Origin: Nitrospirota bacterium
GTDB taxonomy: Bacteria; Nitrospirota; Thermodesulfovibrionia; Thermodesulfovibrionales; Magnetobacteriaceae
Assembly (NCBI GenBank): GCA_015233895.1
Contig: JADFXG010000007.1
Span: forward strand, 62,001-126,000
DNA: 64,000 nt
Direction: 5' to 3'
Part shown: in pieces, positions 51,479-61,284 of the stretch
How the letters are laid out: each line of letters starts with the position of its first letter
How positions within the stretch are numbered: position 1 is the stretch's first letter
Made by a program: the position numbers and the translations under genes
The notes under the pieces: generated by a model
Seen by the model: only the letters and a program-made list of their open reading frames with translations
What the model was told of the DNA's origin: nothing
The model's database searches: none

Positions 51479-52981
51479 ATGTCAAAGAAGTTAGTACGTA
51501 GTACAGTGGTTGCGGCTTTATTAGCTTCGACGTTGTTAATTCTGTTTTCACCGAAGGCCTCATGGGCAGTGCCGTCGTACTCACGGCGGTATGGTCTTGA
51601 TTGTACCGTGTGTCACAACATGTGGGGGGCATTAAACGGTGTAGGTGCAACATTTAAACTGAGCGGTTATCGTGCCCTTATAGGAAACGATCTCGAACCG
51701 TTATCGAAAGATATTGAGACTGGGGGCATCTTTGCGATACCGACAACATTGCCGCTTTCAATTGTTACCGGAGTTGGCTACGATTACCGTACCGAGAAAC
51801 GCACTGGCGCTGACGGCTCATCAAACACTCAGACAGGGTCAAGCCTTGCACTGGAGGATGCCAGCATATTCCTTACCTCGCCTATTGGCCCTCATCTATC
51901 TGTTTTTGCAGAGTTCCCAATGTATGAAACCAGAGCATGGGAATTCACTCCTACAGGGCCTGCCGAGGCCAATGATACCGCAAGAGGAGGTAACATACGC
52001 TTTAGCACAGAGAAACCAACATTTGAGGTAGCAAAGTTTTTCTGGAATAACCTGTTTGGAGAAGCTGCACCGCGCGACAGCGTAAATCTGCTCTTTGGTA
52101 TAACCCATCCCCCGCTGCCCTACTCTCCCGGTAAGGTAAGATTATCAGTAAACCAGTACCCTATCTATGAAAGACGTGCACTTGACCTTCTAAGCCATCA
52201 GAAATTAGACAGCTTATTAACCAGCGAGCAAAACGACTCACTGTTCAGGGTGAGTGAACCACAAGTGCTTGCCGAGATTTATGGTATGGTTGTGCCTGGC
52301 AAGGCAGTTACAGACGTTGGGAAGAAAGAGACGTTTTGGCTTGAATACCACCTTGGCGTAACAAACGCCAGCAACTCCAGCGCCGACAACAACGCTAACA
52401 AAGGATTCTATGGACGCTATGTTATGCGCTGGTATGGTCAATCACTGGGAGTATTCGCTCTCTATGCAAATGACACCTATGATGATGATATCCGTAATGG
52501 AGCTTCAGTTACAAACGGAGGAATCATGTCGGGGAAATCGTCCAGTAACAGCCATTTCAGGATTGGTCCTGACTTAACAATAAGCGGAGTTCCGTATAAA
52601 GTCCCATTATGGCTTGAAAATCAGTATATGTATGTCAATGAAAATAATCCTACAGGATTTGATAAGAGTTTTGCATGGCAAGGTGGATTTCATCAGTTGA
52701 ATTGTCAGATTACAAGTAAAGCCGTAGCTTATGGCCGCTATGACTGGGTTAGCGGCAAACTCTACGACGATACGTCAACCAGAATAAACGGTGTTATGGG
52801 TCAAACGAAGACAAAACCCAGCGAGTACGACATTGTCGCAGGGCTTCAGTATGCCATTACCTCTAATGTCAAACTTATCGGTGAGTACCGATATCATGAG
52901 TTTAAGGATACTGTGAGTACACCTAACACATCGACGCTCAACGATACCGGGTTTACAACCCGCATCATGTTTGGATTTTAA
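51479..52981 (+). CDS. Outer-membrane beta-barrel protein with one N-terminal c-haem site
   Basis: 500 aa from ATG 51479, five bases downstream of GGAGG. Signal peptide ends near SWA (residue 30). One c-type haem motif CTVCH (C42, C45, H46) follows at once. The rest alternates amphipathic strands and ends in FGF, the aromatic C-terminus of outer-membrane barrels. It may be a porin-cytochrome for electron exchange. Preceded by a sigma-54 promoter and followed by a stable hairpin. Confidence 0.75.
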   Translation: MSKKLVRSTVVAALLASTLLILFSPKASWAVPSYSRRYGLDCTVCHNMWGALNGVGATFKLSGYRALIGNDLEPLSKDIETGGIFAIPTTLPLSIVTGVGYDYRTEKRTGADGSSNTQTGSSLALEDASIFLTSPIGPHLSVFAEFPMYETRAWEFTPTGPAEANDTARGGNIRFSTEKPTFEVAKFFWNNLFGEAAPRDSVNLLFGITHPPLPYSPGKVRLSVNQYPIYERRALDLLSHQKLDSLLTSEQNDSLFRVSEPQVLAEIYGMVVPGKAVTDVGKKETFWLEYHLGVTNASNSSADNNANKGFYGRYVMRWYGQSLGVFALYANDTYDDDIRNGASVTNGGIMSGKSSSNSHFRIGPDLTISGVPYKVPLWLENQYMYVNENNPTGFDKSFAWQGGFHQLNCQITSKAVAYGRYDWVSGKLYDDTSTRINGVMGQTKTKPSEYDIVAGLQYAITSNVKLIGEYRYHEFKDTVSTPNTSTLNDTGFTTRIMFGF

Positions 52982-53010
52982 TAAGACCACATTCTCAAAT
53001 AATTTGCAAA

Positions 53011-53050
53011 GCTGACACAGGGTAAAAAAGGCATTTTACTCTGTGTCAGC
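53011..53050. terminator. Long stable hairpin after the barrel gene
   Basis: The outer arms GCTGACACAG/CTGTGTCAGC and inner arms GTAAAA/TTTTAC form a near-perfect stem about 17 bp long. There is no T-tract on either side, so it may be a Rho-type or RNA-stabilising structure rather than a classic terminator. Confidence 0.5.
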
Positions 53051-53167
53051 CCTCCTGGTTCAACGTAAATCGGCTAAATCCACTTACCTTTAACAACTAC
53101 AATAGCTTAAATATTTCGTAACAGTTATTATCTGGAAATCTCGAAATTTAGGACTAACTGGCTGCAG

Positions 53168-53833
53168 TTATAAAGGTTTCAAAACACCGTGGGTCATTCT
53201 GTATATTTTTTTACACTGCTTTGCTATTTCTGAACTATGGGTTACAAGCAGAAAAGTAACCCCCTTATCTTCGTTCATTTTCTTAAATAAAGACATAATC
53301 TCAGCCTCGGTCTCTTCATCAAGGTCTCCTGTAGGCTCATCTGCCAGCACAATTGCCGGTTCATTTATAAAGGCACGTGCAATGGCAACTCTTCTTTGCT
53401 GACCGCCACTCAGTTGTGATGGATACATGTTGGCTTTATCCTGAATTCTTACCATATCAAGCAATGCCATAGCATAATCGTTCCTGTTGATTCTTTCCTT
53501 GGAAAAAGCCGTTGGCAGAAGTACATTTTCAAGTACGGTAAGTGTGGGGATAAGACTGCTAAACTGAAATATAAAATTCATAAGTTTATTTCTAAGCTCT
53601 GAGAGCTCATTATCAGATATTGACCACAGGTTTGTACCGTTTATTTTAACCGTGCCAATATCAGGCTTTGTTAGTGCGCCAACAATACTAAGGAGCGTTG
53701 TCTTACCAGATCCGGAGTGTCCGACTATGGATAAGAAATCCCCTTTTTCAACCAGCAGGTTAACGTTATCCGCGGCTTTTAGCTTCTCTTTTCCGATTAT
53801 ATAATGTTTCGATATCTCTGTCAGTTCAATCAT
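53168..53833 (-). CDS. ABC transporter ATP-binding protein (LolD/MacB type)
   Basis: 221 aa. Walker A GHSGSGKTT, Q-loop, signature LSGGQQRR and Walker B VLADEPTGDLDEET are all in place, with the LolD/MacB/FtsE-like opening IELTEISKHY. It energises the FtsX-like permease encoded 20 bp upstream. Such systems extrude lipoproteins, peptides or small molecules by mechanotransmission. Confidence 0.93.
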   Translation of the reverse strand: MIELTEISKHYIIGKEKLKAADNVNLLVEKGDFLSIVGHSGSGKTTLLSIVGALTKPDIGTVKINGTNLWSISDNELSELRNKLMNFIFQFSSLIPTLTVLENVLLPTAFSKERINRNDYAMALLDMVRIQDKANMYPSQLSGGQQRRVAIARAFINEPAIVLADEPTGDLDEETEAEIMSLFKKMNEDKGVTFLLVTHSSEIAKQCKKIYRMTHGVLKPL

Positions 53834-53853
53834 CTGTAAAAATCCCCCGCTCT

Positions 53854-55059
53854 CTACTCACCTTTTCTTATTGCTGCGTAAGGCTCCATTTTCATAGACC
53901 GTACCGCCGGATAAAAAGCCGCTATGGCGCCAGTTAACAACGAAAGCAACAGAGTAAGGTAAATAAGCAGTGCAAACTGTAACATTTCAGGCCATAGGTA
54001 TGGAATGTTCAGAGAAGACTTGATAAAGTCCTTAAAGAAAAATAAAAAAGAGCCCCCTAAAACTATCCCTGCCAAACCCCCTATCACAGACAGAATTGAG
54101 GCCTCAGTCATGATAAGCTGGAATATGTCCTTTTTCTTAGCCCCCATTGCCCTGAGAAGGCCTATTTCCCGCCGTCTTTCGTTGACAATCATGGAAAACA
54201 CAAGACCTATTAAAAAAATCGCCATGACCCACAGCAGTACGCTTATAGAAAGTACACTCTTAAGAAGTATAAACAACTGCTTTCTGACTGTGGAGATAAC
54301 CTCCTCTGAGACTATTGCCGTAACGCCAGGTATGTCGTACTCTATGAATATGGCGACCCTCGAGGGTGGCATATCAGGTGTCACCTGAACCAGCACAGTG
54401 GATATCTTATTTTCAGGTATATTCACGGCTTTATTACCTTTATTCTTTGACTCCTCAATAGCCTTTCTTACTCCATCCATAGGGAGAAACATAGAGGTAT
54501 CAATAAACTTCATACCGGTTTGCTCTATCATACCGACTATTTTAAAAACCCGGCCATAAGCCGTCACACTTGATCCTACCTGAAAGGCAGTAATTGCTCT
54601 GCCCATTATTGCCTCATTGTCTTTAATATCACGCTTCAGGCTTTCCGTAAGCCACGGCATTATAGTGAAATCGTTTTTGGGATCAAACCCTATCATCAGC
54701 ATCTCGCCGACATCACAACACCTGTACTTTGAGGTTAACAAATACAGTTGAGCGGCTGTTTGTTTAACTCCTTTTATTTTTTTTATCTTGTCCTCAATCG
54801 TGTTATCCATGTAAAACTCAGTCGGCTCACCTGACAGAAGCGAGGCCTTTGCTTTGACCTCCGACCCCTTGGGCACTACCATTATGTCAGCCCCAAGGCG
54901 CTGAATGCTTCTTTTTAGGCTTAACTCCACGGAGTCCATCACAGTGGTAATGGAAAACAGCGTAGCTGACACCACCATAACAGCTCCGGCTATGGCAATG
55001 CTTCTAAATATCTTCCGCCTCAGATTGTTCTGAGCTATCGTGTTTATTGATATATTCAT
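53854..55059 (-). CDS. FtsX/MacB-like ABC transporter permease
   Basis: 401 aa. One N-terminal TM helix, a periplasmic MacB_PCD-like domain (about 45-240), and three C-terminal TM helices of the FtsX fold (with NERRREIGLLRAMGAKK in the cytosolic coupling loop). Pairs with the ATPase gene downstream. The periplasmic part has a vicinal Cys pair (YRCCDVGEML) that could bind metal or form a disulphide. Substrate unknown; no membrane-fusion protein is adjacent. Confidence 0.9.
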   Translation of the reverse strand: MNISINTIAQNNLRRKIFRSIAIAGAVMVVSATLFSITTVMDSVELSLKRSIQRLGADIMVVPKGSEVKAKASLLSGEPTEFYMDNTIEDKIKKIKGVKQTAAQLYLLTSKYRCCDVGEMLMIGFDPKNDFTIMPWLTESLKRDIKDNEAIMGRAITAFQVGSSVTAYGRVFKIVGMIEQTGMKFIDTSMFLPMDGVRKAIEESKNKGNKAVNIPENKISTVLVQVTPDMPPSRVAIFIEYDIPGVTAIVSEEVISTVRKQLFILLKSVLSISVLLWVMAIFLIGLVFSMIVNERRREIGLLRAMGAKKKDIFQLIMTEASILSVIGGLAGIVLGGSFLFFFKDFIKSSLNIPYLWPEMLQFALLIYLTLLLSLLTGAIAAFYPAVRSMKMEPYAAIRKGE

Positions 55060-55287
55060 CTTAACAATTTAACCTTAACGACTGATTAATTATACAATAT
55101 TATAACTAAAAAAAAGCATGTCACCAAATTGTTTTGGTATGTTTTTATAATAAACAGCCATGCACTGACCTAAGATTTTATGATTTCAGCCGATAAGACA
55201 TTGTATGGCGTTTATAAAAATGAATAAAAATAGGTATTTTACTTATTTATAATGATTATTTATGTAGAAAATTAGCATAGGTGCCGG

Positions 55288-56826
55288 ATGAATTTATTTG
55301 TTTTTGGCAGAGTTTTTTTTATTATTTTAGCGATTTATAAAAATCCACTCCTCAATCCGGCCGTTTCAGGTAAATCTAAAAATATATTCTTTATTCTATT
55401 TATATTTCAATTTTTATTCATTTCTCCACATGCTGCCATAGCCTCCGATAATCAAACCGCTGCAAAGATAAATAGCCCGAAACAATTGGACGTGTTATTT
55501 TTATTTAATTGCTCTGGCGCTGCCGGAAATAGTAAGCAGATAAGTGTGCTTTCATCATCGCTTAAGCAATTCGTTCATCTTCTTGATGAAAATGACAGAT
55601 TTGGTATCATTGCCATGGGAGATACAGTTTATACTCAAAAAGATTTGACCGAAGCTACAAACAGCGAAATAGTAGATGGTGTTATCTGTACAAGTAATAC
55701 CGGTGACAGCTACAAGGGTATAAAGTTAGCTTTCGACACAATATCAAAGAATCATGGCCATAAAAAAACCATAATTTTTACTTCATTTCTGAATTCAAAT
55801 TCAACAAACGCAGAAAAAGATGCCGGTAATACTCAAGGTCGCCTTCAGATGTTGTCCAAAGAGTTAAAGGCGTCCGATATATCCCTTTATGTCGTATGGT
55901 TAAACGATTTAACAGGTAAAACCTTATACGAGGACACATCTCTTAATACAGGCGGAGTCTTGTTTCAAACAAATATAGAAACATTTAATCATGTTTTTTC
56001 AACATTATATGAAGTTATAAAATCACCTGAAATCCTTCCCATTAAATTAAACAAGTTAACTATTGACGAATCTATAAATAGCTTTACACTTTTGGCTAAA
56101 AAAGACACTCCATCAACAAAAATATTACTTCAACAGCCTACAGGCAGAAAACTAGCTGTCCAAAGTACGCACTCAGGGATGGTATGGTTAACAGGAAACG
56201 ATTTCGATATAGTAAAAATAGATAATGCCACTACAGGCACCTGGGATATTTTTTTTAGCTACAGTAAAGAAAACAAAGCTTATATTAAATCAACATTTAA
56301 TCTGAATACGAATATAATAGGTAATTTAATCCCGCTGGCAAAACCCTTTAAGATGAGAGCATGGTTTGATATAAACGATTTCCCCGTCAGTCAGGAGGAA
56401 ATTGGCAAGGAGGCAAAGGTAAATGCCCAAATATCTTATCCTGATAATAAAACAATGAATGTTAACTTTGGCTGGGTAAAAAATGAACATGTTTTTGTAT
56501 CTCAATTCGTACCAACACAAGGAGGACTGCATATAATAAAAATAACGGTTGAAAGTAAGGATTATTTACGGCAACGAGTGTATGCGGTTTTTGCTAAGGA
56601 ATACACAACTACTAACAATGACGACAATATGACTACTATTAAGCCAAAAGTTACCGTAACAAATATAAAAAAAAGAACATTTCTTGTAAAAGTAAGGAGT
56701 AAGCTGAGAGCATTTATTGAGTTCTTAGCTATTAATTTTGTTTTGTTTGTCCTGTATTACATAAACAAGAAAACGAACGGCGCTATAAAAAACTTTTTTT
56801 GGAGGAAAAGAAATGATACAAATTGA
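55288..56826 (+). CDS. Exported VWA-domain protein with degenerate MIDAS
   Basis: 512 aa. Signal or TM region near residues 26-50, then a von Willebrand factor A domain starting at LDVLFLFNCSGAAG. The MIDAS Asp is Asn and the second Ser is Ala (N-C-S-G-A in place of D-x-S-x-S), so classical metal-dependent ligand binding may be lost. Beta-rich domains follow, then a TM helix near the C-terminus (about 472-490) and a basic tail. The next gene overlaps by 14 bp, so the products probably work together. Confidence 0.75.
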   Translation: MNLFVFGRVFFIILAIYKNPLLNPAVSGKSKNIFFILFIFQFLFISPHAAIASDNQTAAKINSPKQLDVLFLFNCSGAAGNSKQISVLSSSLKQFVHLLDENDRFGIIAMGDTVYTQKDLTEATNSEIVDGVICTSNTGDSYKGIKLAFDTISKNHGHKKTIIFTSFLNSNSTNAEKDAGNTQGRLQMLSKELKASDISLYVVWLNDLTGKTLYEDTSLNTGGVLFQTNIETFNHVFSTLYEVIKSPEILPIKLNKLTIDESINSFTLLAKKDTPSTKILLQQPTGRKLAVQSTHSGMVWLTGNDFDIVKIDNATTGTWDIFFSYSKENKAYIKSTFNLNTNIIGNLIPLAKPFKMRAWFDINDFPVSQEEIGKEAKVNAQISYPDNKTMNVNFGWVKNEHVFVSQFVPTQGGLHIIKITVESKDYLRQRVYAVFAKEYTTTNNDDNMTTIKPKVTVTNIKKRTFLVKVRSKLRAFIEFLAINFVLFVLYYINKKTNGAIKNFFWRKRNDTN

Positions 56827-57775
56827 TGCTTTAGCGTTTTATTTCATTCTTGAGCTTATTGGAATACTGCTGATTATAATAGGAGTAATGTATGTCGCAG
56901 TAAAAAGATACAGAAAAAAATCTAATGATAAAAATTTCGAGAATCTGCTAATGAAAGACATAGAAAGTCTTGAAAACCAAATTAAAGTTTTTGACGATAA
57001 AACAGCTGTACATTTTGACAAAGAGGCTATAATATCAAATGAAATAGACTCAACCAAACTAAACTTAGCAAATACCGCCCTTGAGGCATTGCATAGTAAA
57101 AAAGATACGATGGAATCTTTCTGGTATCATTTATTTGACGGCAATGTGGATAAAATCATGAAAGGACGGTTTAATCATTTTTTAACTGCTGCTTCAAGCT
57201 TTATGAGCAAAGGTTTGACCCTTGAGGAACAGCAGAAATTAAAAGACGCTTTAAGCTCACAAAAGAGGGAGACTATAAAACTTCTGGGCTATAAAGATAT
57301 GTTTGTCCACGTAGTTAAGGAGTTCAGAAAGATTAGAAATACAAGTGAAACTATAGCTAAATCTCTTGAAAAGACAGACACTAAGTCCAATGAAATAAAC
57401 AAAGCGATCTCTGACTGTAAGTTATTGAATTCAGAACTCGACAGATGCGTAGAAGTACTGATAACACAACAAGAAGAAACATCCAATGACGGTGCAGAAA
57501 GCAATCTTTCATTCGGTGATGAATCTAATGAGCAATCAACGGCTATGGATATTTCGTCTCAACATATCAATCCGGAAATAGCAAGAAAAATCGAAGGGCT
57601 ACAGAAGAGTAAAAAACTTTCGGAAGATAAAATAAAAGAATTAGAGGAGATTATAAAGAAAAAAGAAGACGACTACAATAATATAGAAAATGATTATAAC
57701 CAGCTTCAGGTGGAATATATGAATGTGTTCAAACAGCATAAGGGCGAGACCGGTTGGGCCAGTAAAGCATCTTAA
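56813..57775 (+). CDS. Membrane-anchored coiled-coil protein
   Basis: 320 aa. One N-terminal TM helix (about 9-30) followed by a highly charged, mostly helical cytosolic part with coiled-coil heptads (especially 35-60 and 255-310). No enzymatic motif is visible. It overlaps the VWA gene by 14 bp and has a GGAGG ribosome site inside that gene. A bidirectional terminator follows. Family unknown. Confidence 0.7.
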   Translation: MIQIDALAFYFILELIGILLIIIGVMYVAVKRYRKKSNDKNFENLLMKDIESLENQIKVFDDKTAVHFDKEAIISNEIDSTKLNLANTALEALHSKKDTMESFWYHLFDGNVDKIMKGRFNHFLTAASSFMSKGLTLEEQQKLKDALSSQKRETIKLLGYKDMFVHVVKEFRKIRNTSETIAKSLEKTDTKSNEINKAISDCKLLNSELDRCVEVLITQQEETSNDGAESNLSFGDESNEQSTAMDISSQHINPEIARKIEGLQKSKKLSEDKIKELEEIIKKKEDDYNNIENDYNQLQVEYMNVFKQHKGETGWASKAS

Positions 57776-57815
57776 ACCCAATCCTTTAAAAGATGTTAAA
57801 TGTCTCCTGATAAAA

Positions 57816-57840
57816 AAAGGCCGGAGTTAATCCGGCCTTT
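57816..57840. terminator. Bidirectional rho-independent terminator
   Basis: GGCCGGA/TCCGGCC arms around GTTAA, with A-run before and T-run after, lie between the convergent coiled-coil and haem-propeller genes. It can serve both strands. Confidence 0.88.
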
Positions 57841-57874
57841 CAGTTGCGATATCTAACTTATTTGTTAAGGAGTT

Positions 57875-58879
57875 TTAATTAGCTGGAGCTGGTTCTGCTG
57901 AAGCAGGGAGTTTCTTCTCTTTCCAGTTTACCTCGATGCCACACAGGAACGGTTTTCCGCCATCCTCATGTTTTTTATCAATAACCAGGCCAAGCGCGCC
58001 ATGGCATTTCTTACAAGCTGAGTATTCTTTTACTACTCTCTTTGTCTTGGTGTCAACTACAACTATAGCGCTGTCATCAGCCTCTGGAAGCTGTCTTGTC
58101 ACAACAAGAGCATATTTGCCGTCAGGTGAAAAATCAACATCGTGAGGGTTTCCGCCGATTAAAAGACTATCTATAACCTTATTGGTCTTTACATCAATAA
58201 TCTTAACTGAACCAGGGATTCCGCCGGCATCAGTGTAGCCAATACCTGCAGGCTTACCGTCTTTTAGTTCCGCACCATCTGACTGCCATATCTCTGTCAT
58301 GGCAGGGTTCATCCTCGAACGGTGAATATATGCACCTGCGCCGGTGATTTTACCTGTTACTTTTTTAGTGGCAACGTCAACTATGCTGATAAAGCCGCCA
58401 GGCATGTCGGATACATACGCAAGTTTGCCATCCTTTGAAAAAGATATTCCGCATATTGACTTACTTACATTAAAACTGTCTTTTAACTTCTTTGATTTCA
58501 TGTCATAGACGTAAACATTACCATCATCCATATCGGATACCCATACTGTACCGTCAGGAGCAAGTGCCGACCCGCAGTGCTTTTTGCCTAATTTCTGCCA
58601 TTCGGTCTGTTTTCCGGTTGCTATGTCTATTTCCTTTGAGAAACCGTCAAGAGAGAACACATAAATTGTCTTACCGTCTTTTGACAGAGTAAGAGCATCG
58701 CTGGCTTTACCGTGAGCATATCTGGCTACATTGCCTGTTGCCAAATCCACTAATGCTATATGGCCGCCGTGTCCTTGAATATACGCTATTCCCTCAAGCT
58801 TAGGCTCATCAGCAGAGACTACCACAGCCATCGCCGCTACAAACACGATTACTAACGTTAAAAATAAAAACTTCTTCAT
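57875..58879 (-). CDS. Secreted YVTN-type beta-propeller with a C-terminal c-haem motif
   Basis: 334 aa from ATG 58879, four bases after GGGAGG (an upstream ATG at 58900 lacks a site). A Sec signal peptide is followed by about six propeller blades with SPDGK, APDG and SKDGK turns, similar to cytochrome d1/YncE families. A haem-binding CKKCH (C289-H293) lies near the C-terminus in an inter-blade loop. Two further Cys (HCGS and SICG) could form a disulphide. Probably periplasmic electron transfer or a nitrite-reductase-like relative, but no d1 haem ligands can be assigned. Confidence 0.8.
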   Translation of the reverse strand: MKKFLFLTLVIVFVAAMAVVVSADEPKLEGIAYIQGHGGHIALVDLATGNVARYAHGKASDALTLSKDGKTIYVFSLDGFSKEIDIATGKQTEWQKLGKKHCGSALAPDGTVWVSDMDDGNVYVYDMKSKKLKDSFNVSKSICGISFSKDGKLAYVSDMPGGFISIVDVATKKVTGKITGAGAYIHRSRMNPAMTEIWQSDGAELKDGKPAGIGYTDAGGIPGSVKIIDVKTNKVIDSLLIGGNPHDVDFSPDGKYALVVTRQLPEADDSAIVVVDTKTKRVVKEYSACKKCHGALGLVIDKKHEDGGKPFLCGIEVNWKEKKLPASAEPAPAN

Positions 58880-59157
58880 TTTACCTCCCAGTACATTCAA
58901 TTTTTATTATACTTAACTACTTAAACCTTCTCCTGCCCTGATCTACCATTTTTAACTATCACAATCCGTTACCGTTATCACCCCCTCTTTTTAGCCCATG
59001 TATTTGTTGTTTCATACACAGATAATACTTTTGTTTAGTATCCCTAAACCTGATTTGTTAATCAAAGCAATTGATTGATTATAAGAACAAGAGTTTTTAT
59101 TGTCAACTTGAAAAACAAAATATAGTTTTGCTAATAACTGTAATTAATATAGTCAGG

Positions 59158-59688
59158 TTAACGCAGAAGTTTTTTTATGTCGTTAACGACAGCAGGTTCA
59201 GTCCAATTTTGAGCACCTATGTATTTTTTAACAATCACTCCTTCTTTACTTATTAAAAAAGTAACCGGCAGCATATAGACTTTGAAAGATTTTGCTATCT
59301 TGTTTTTGGGGTCTAAAAGGAACTGGAAAGTAACATGATTTTTCTGCGCAAACTTTTTTATATCATTTGGGGAACTTGCAGAGGCGGCAAGTACAGTAAA
59401 ATTATCATTTTTAAACATTTTAGACAGAGCCTCCATTGAAGGCATTTCCTCCTTGCACGGTGGACACCACGTTGCCCAGAAGTTAAGAAGCACCACTTTT
59501 CCTTTTAAAGAAGCCAGAGATACAATGTTGCCATCTACTGAGTGCAGTTCAAAATCAGGAGCGGCTTTGCCATCTATCTCATCTAACTCCCACGGCGCCG
59601 GTGGTACTGAAAAAGCTGTCTTTGAATTAAATACAAAAAATAAAACCGATACACTTATAACAAAATAATAGAAAATTCTTTTGTTCAT
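59158..59688 (-). CDS. TlpA/ResA-type thiol-disulphide oxidoreductase
   Basis: About 176 aa from ATG 59688, preceded by GGGGG (the longer frame from 59727 lacks a site). Signal anchor (7-27), then a thioredoxin domain with WCPPC (C75, C78) and the cis-Pro segment LPVTFLI. Such proteins keep haem-binding cysteines reduced for cytochrome c maturation, which fits the nearby haem-propeller gene. Confidence 0.9.
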   Translation of the reverse strand: MNKRIFYYFVISVSVLFFVFNSKTAFSVPPAPWELDEIDGKAAPDFELHSVDGNIVSLASLKGKVVLLNFWATWCPPCKEEMPSMEALSKMFKNDNFTVLAASASSPNDIKKFAQKNHVTFQFLLDPKNKIAKSFKVYMLPVTFLISKEGVIVKKYIGAQNWTEPAVVNDIKKLLR

Positions 59689-59754
59689 ACTACCCCCATT
59701 TTCTTTATTGTAGATGAAATGTATCATTTTTAAGGATATTTTTTCAAGTACCTT

Positions 59755-61140
59755 TTATTTTTGATATCCAACTACCACAGTGCTTTTAACGGCTGACACA
59801 TTTGTACGTGCCGGCAGAACAGTTGTGGTTATCTGTTTTAACGATACATCCTTTCCGGTTACATCTGTATCAGCGGCGGTTGCATTTGTCTTAGTTGTAA
59901 AAGTACCCGATGTACCGTCTGAGGCTATGGTAACAACCCAAAAGTCAGCGCCTCCAGCTCCATAAGACTTAGTGTTACCGGAAACTATATATCTCCCGCT
60001 TGCGGTCTCATAAGCAGAGTAAGAATTGGCAGAATCATCATTTTTGCCGCCATAAGCGTTTTGCCACGCTATTGAACCGTCACTTTTTAGCTTAAGAACC
60101 CACATATCGTACCCGCCAGAGCCAAATGAGTTGGTGTTTCCTGTTACAAGATAGCCGCCATCGGAGGTTTGAATCACTGAGTAAGCGTAATCATTTCCTG
60201 TTCCTCCATATGACTTTTGCCACTCTGTGTCTCCGCTTTTGTTTAATTTAAACACCCACACATCCATCCCTCCGGCTCCAAAAGCATTTGAGTAACCGGA
60301 GACAATATATCCGCCATCGGTAGTCTCCTGTGTTGAAAATGAAAAGGACTGCCCTCCTTTACCATAAGTTTTTGACCATTTTACTAACCCATCGGAATCC
60401 AGTTTAATAAATAAAATCTCTACAACGTCATCACTGACCCTGACTTTGTTTCCGCTGATAATGTACCCTCCATCTGAGGTTTGTCGTATTGCGTAGGAGT
60501 TTTCGACATCCGTGGTACCGTATGTTTTTTGCCATTTTACAGTGCCATCAGGATTAAGTTTAAGTACCCAAATATCATGTAACCCTGCACCGAAGGAGCC
60601 GGTATAACCAAGCACAATATATCCGCCGTCTGAGGTCTGCTCTACCGATTTTGCATAATCCGTATCTGAGCCGCCATAGGTATATTGCCACGTAATTTGG
60701 CCATTTGATTTCAACTTCAATACCCACATATCAAAGCCACCGGCACCAAAGGATTTAGTATATCCTGCGGCAATGTAACCGCCGTCTGTTGTTTGCTTTA
60801 TTGACTGTACGTTATCTATGTCAGCTCCGCCATAGGTATATTGCCAATCTATCTCGTTTAATTTATTCATCTTAACTAACAGGATATCTCTTTTGCCCTG
60901 GCCAAAGGACTCTGTGTATCCTCCGACTATAAAACCGCCATCTGATGTTTTTGCTATAGTGAAGGCTACATCATCAGCGCTGCCGCCAAGCGTTATTGCT
61001 CTACTCAATGTGGTGCTTGTATTATCTGTGCTGACAGTTGCGCCATATATGCTATCGCTAAGACTAATGAGCGCTAACAACGCAAATAAAAAAGTCATAG
61101 CATTACGTGAAAAATCTTTATTGCTTTTTGAAATGTCCAT
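59755..61140 (-). CDS. Secreted repeat protein, about eight SBBP-like propeller repeats
   Basis: 461 aa with a signal peptide. About eight repeats of some 47-50 residues share TYGG...S-x-x-QTSDGGYIV-G-T-SFGAG-DxWVLKL, a beta-propeller repeat often found in extracellular proteins. The repeats are similar but not identical at DNA level. A C-terminal tail rich in Thr and Ala follows. Role unknown; probably cell-surface or secreted. Confidence 0.78.
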   Translation of the reverse strand: MDISKSNKDFSRNAMTFLFALLALISLSDSIYGATVSTDNTSTTLSRAITLGGSADDVAFTIAKTSDGGFIVGGYTESFGQGKRDILLVKMNKLNEIDWQYTYGGADIDNVQSIKQTTDGGYIAAGYTKSFGAGGFDMWVLKLKSNGQITWQYTYGGSDTDYAKSVEQTSDGGYIVLGYTGSFGAGLHDIWVLKLNPDGTVKWQKTYGTTDVENSYAIRQTSDGGYIISGNKVRVSDDVVEILFIKLDSDGLVKWSKTYGKGGQSFSFSTQETTDGGYIVSGYSNAFGAGGMDVWVFKLNKSGDTEWQKSYGGTGNDYAYSVIQTSDGGYLVTGNTNSFGSGGYDMWVLKLKSDGSIAWQNAYGGKNDDSANSYSAYETASGRYIVSGNTKSYGAGGADFWVVTIASDGTSGTFTTKTNATAADTDVTGKDVSLKQITTTVLPARTNVSAVKSTVVVGYQK

Positions 61141-61284
61141 AATATGCCTCCTTATTGTTCCGTAGTGTTTTTTAAATCCACACCCCTCATTGGATTATAT
61201 GACAAGAAGGATTTTTTTTCAACCTTGACCTACATATGGAAATTTATTTATTGTAGTAGTAAAAGAAATGTGCGGAGGGTTTTT

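Noticed and set aside
61144-61284. N-terminal extension of the DsbC-like gene from 61144
   Set aside because: The extension has no signal-peptide logic and overlaps the promoter space of the divergent repeat-protein gene; GTG 61285 has GGAGGG and begins a normal signal anchor.
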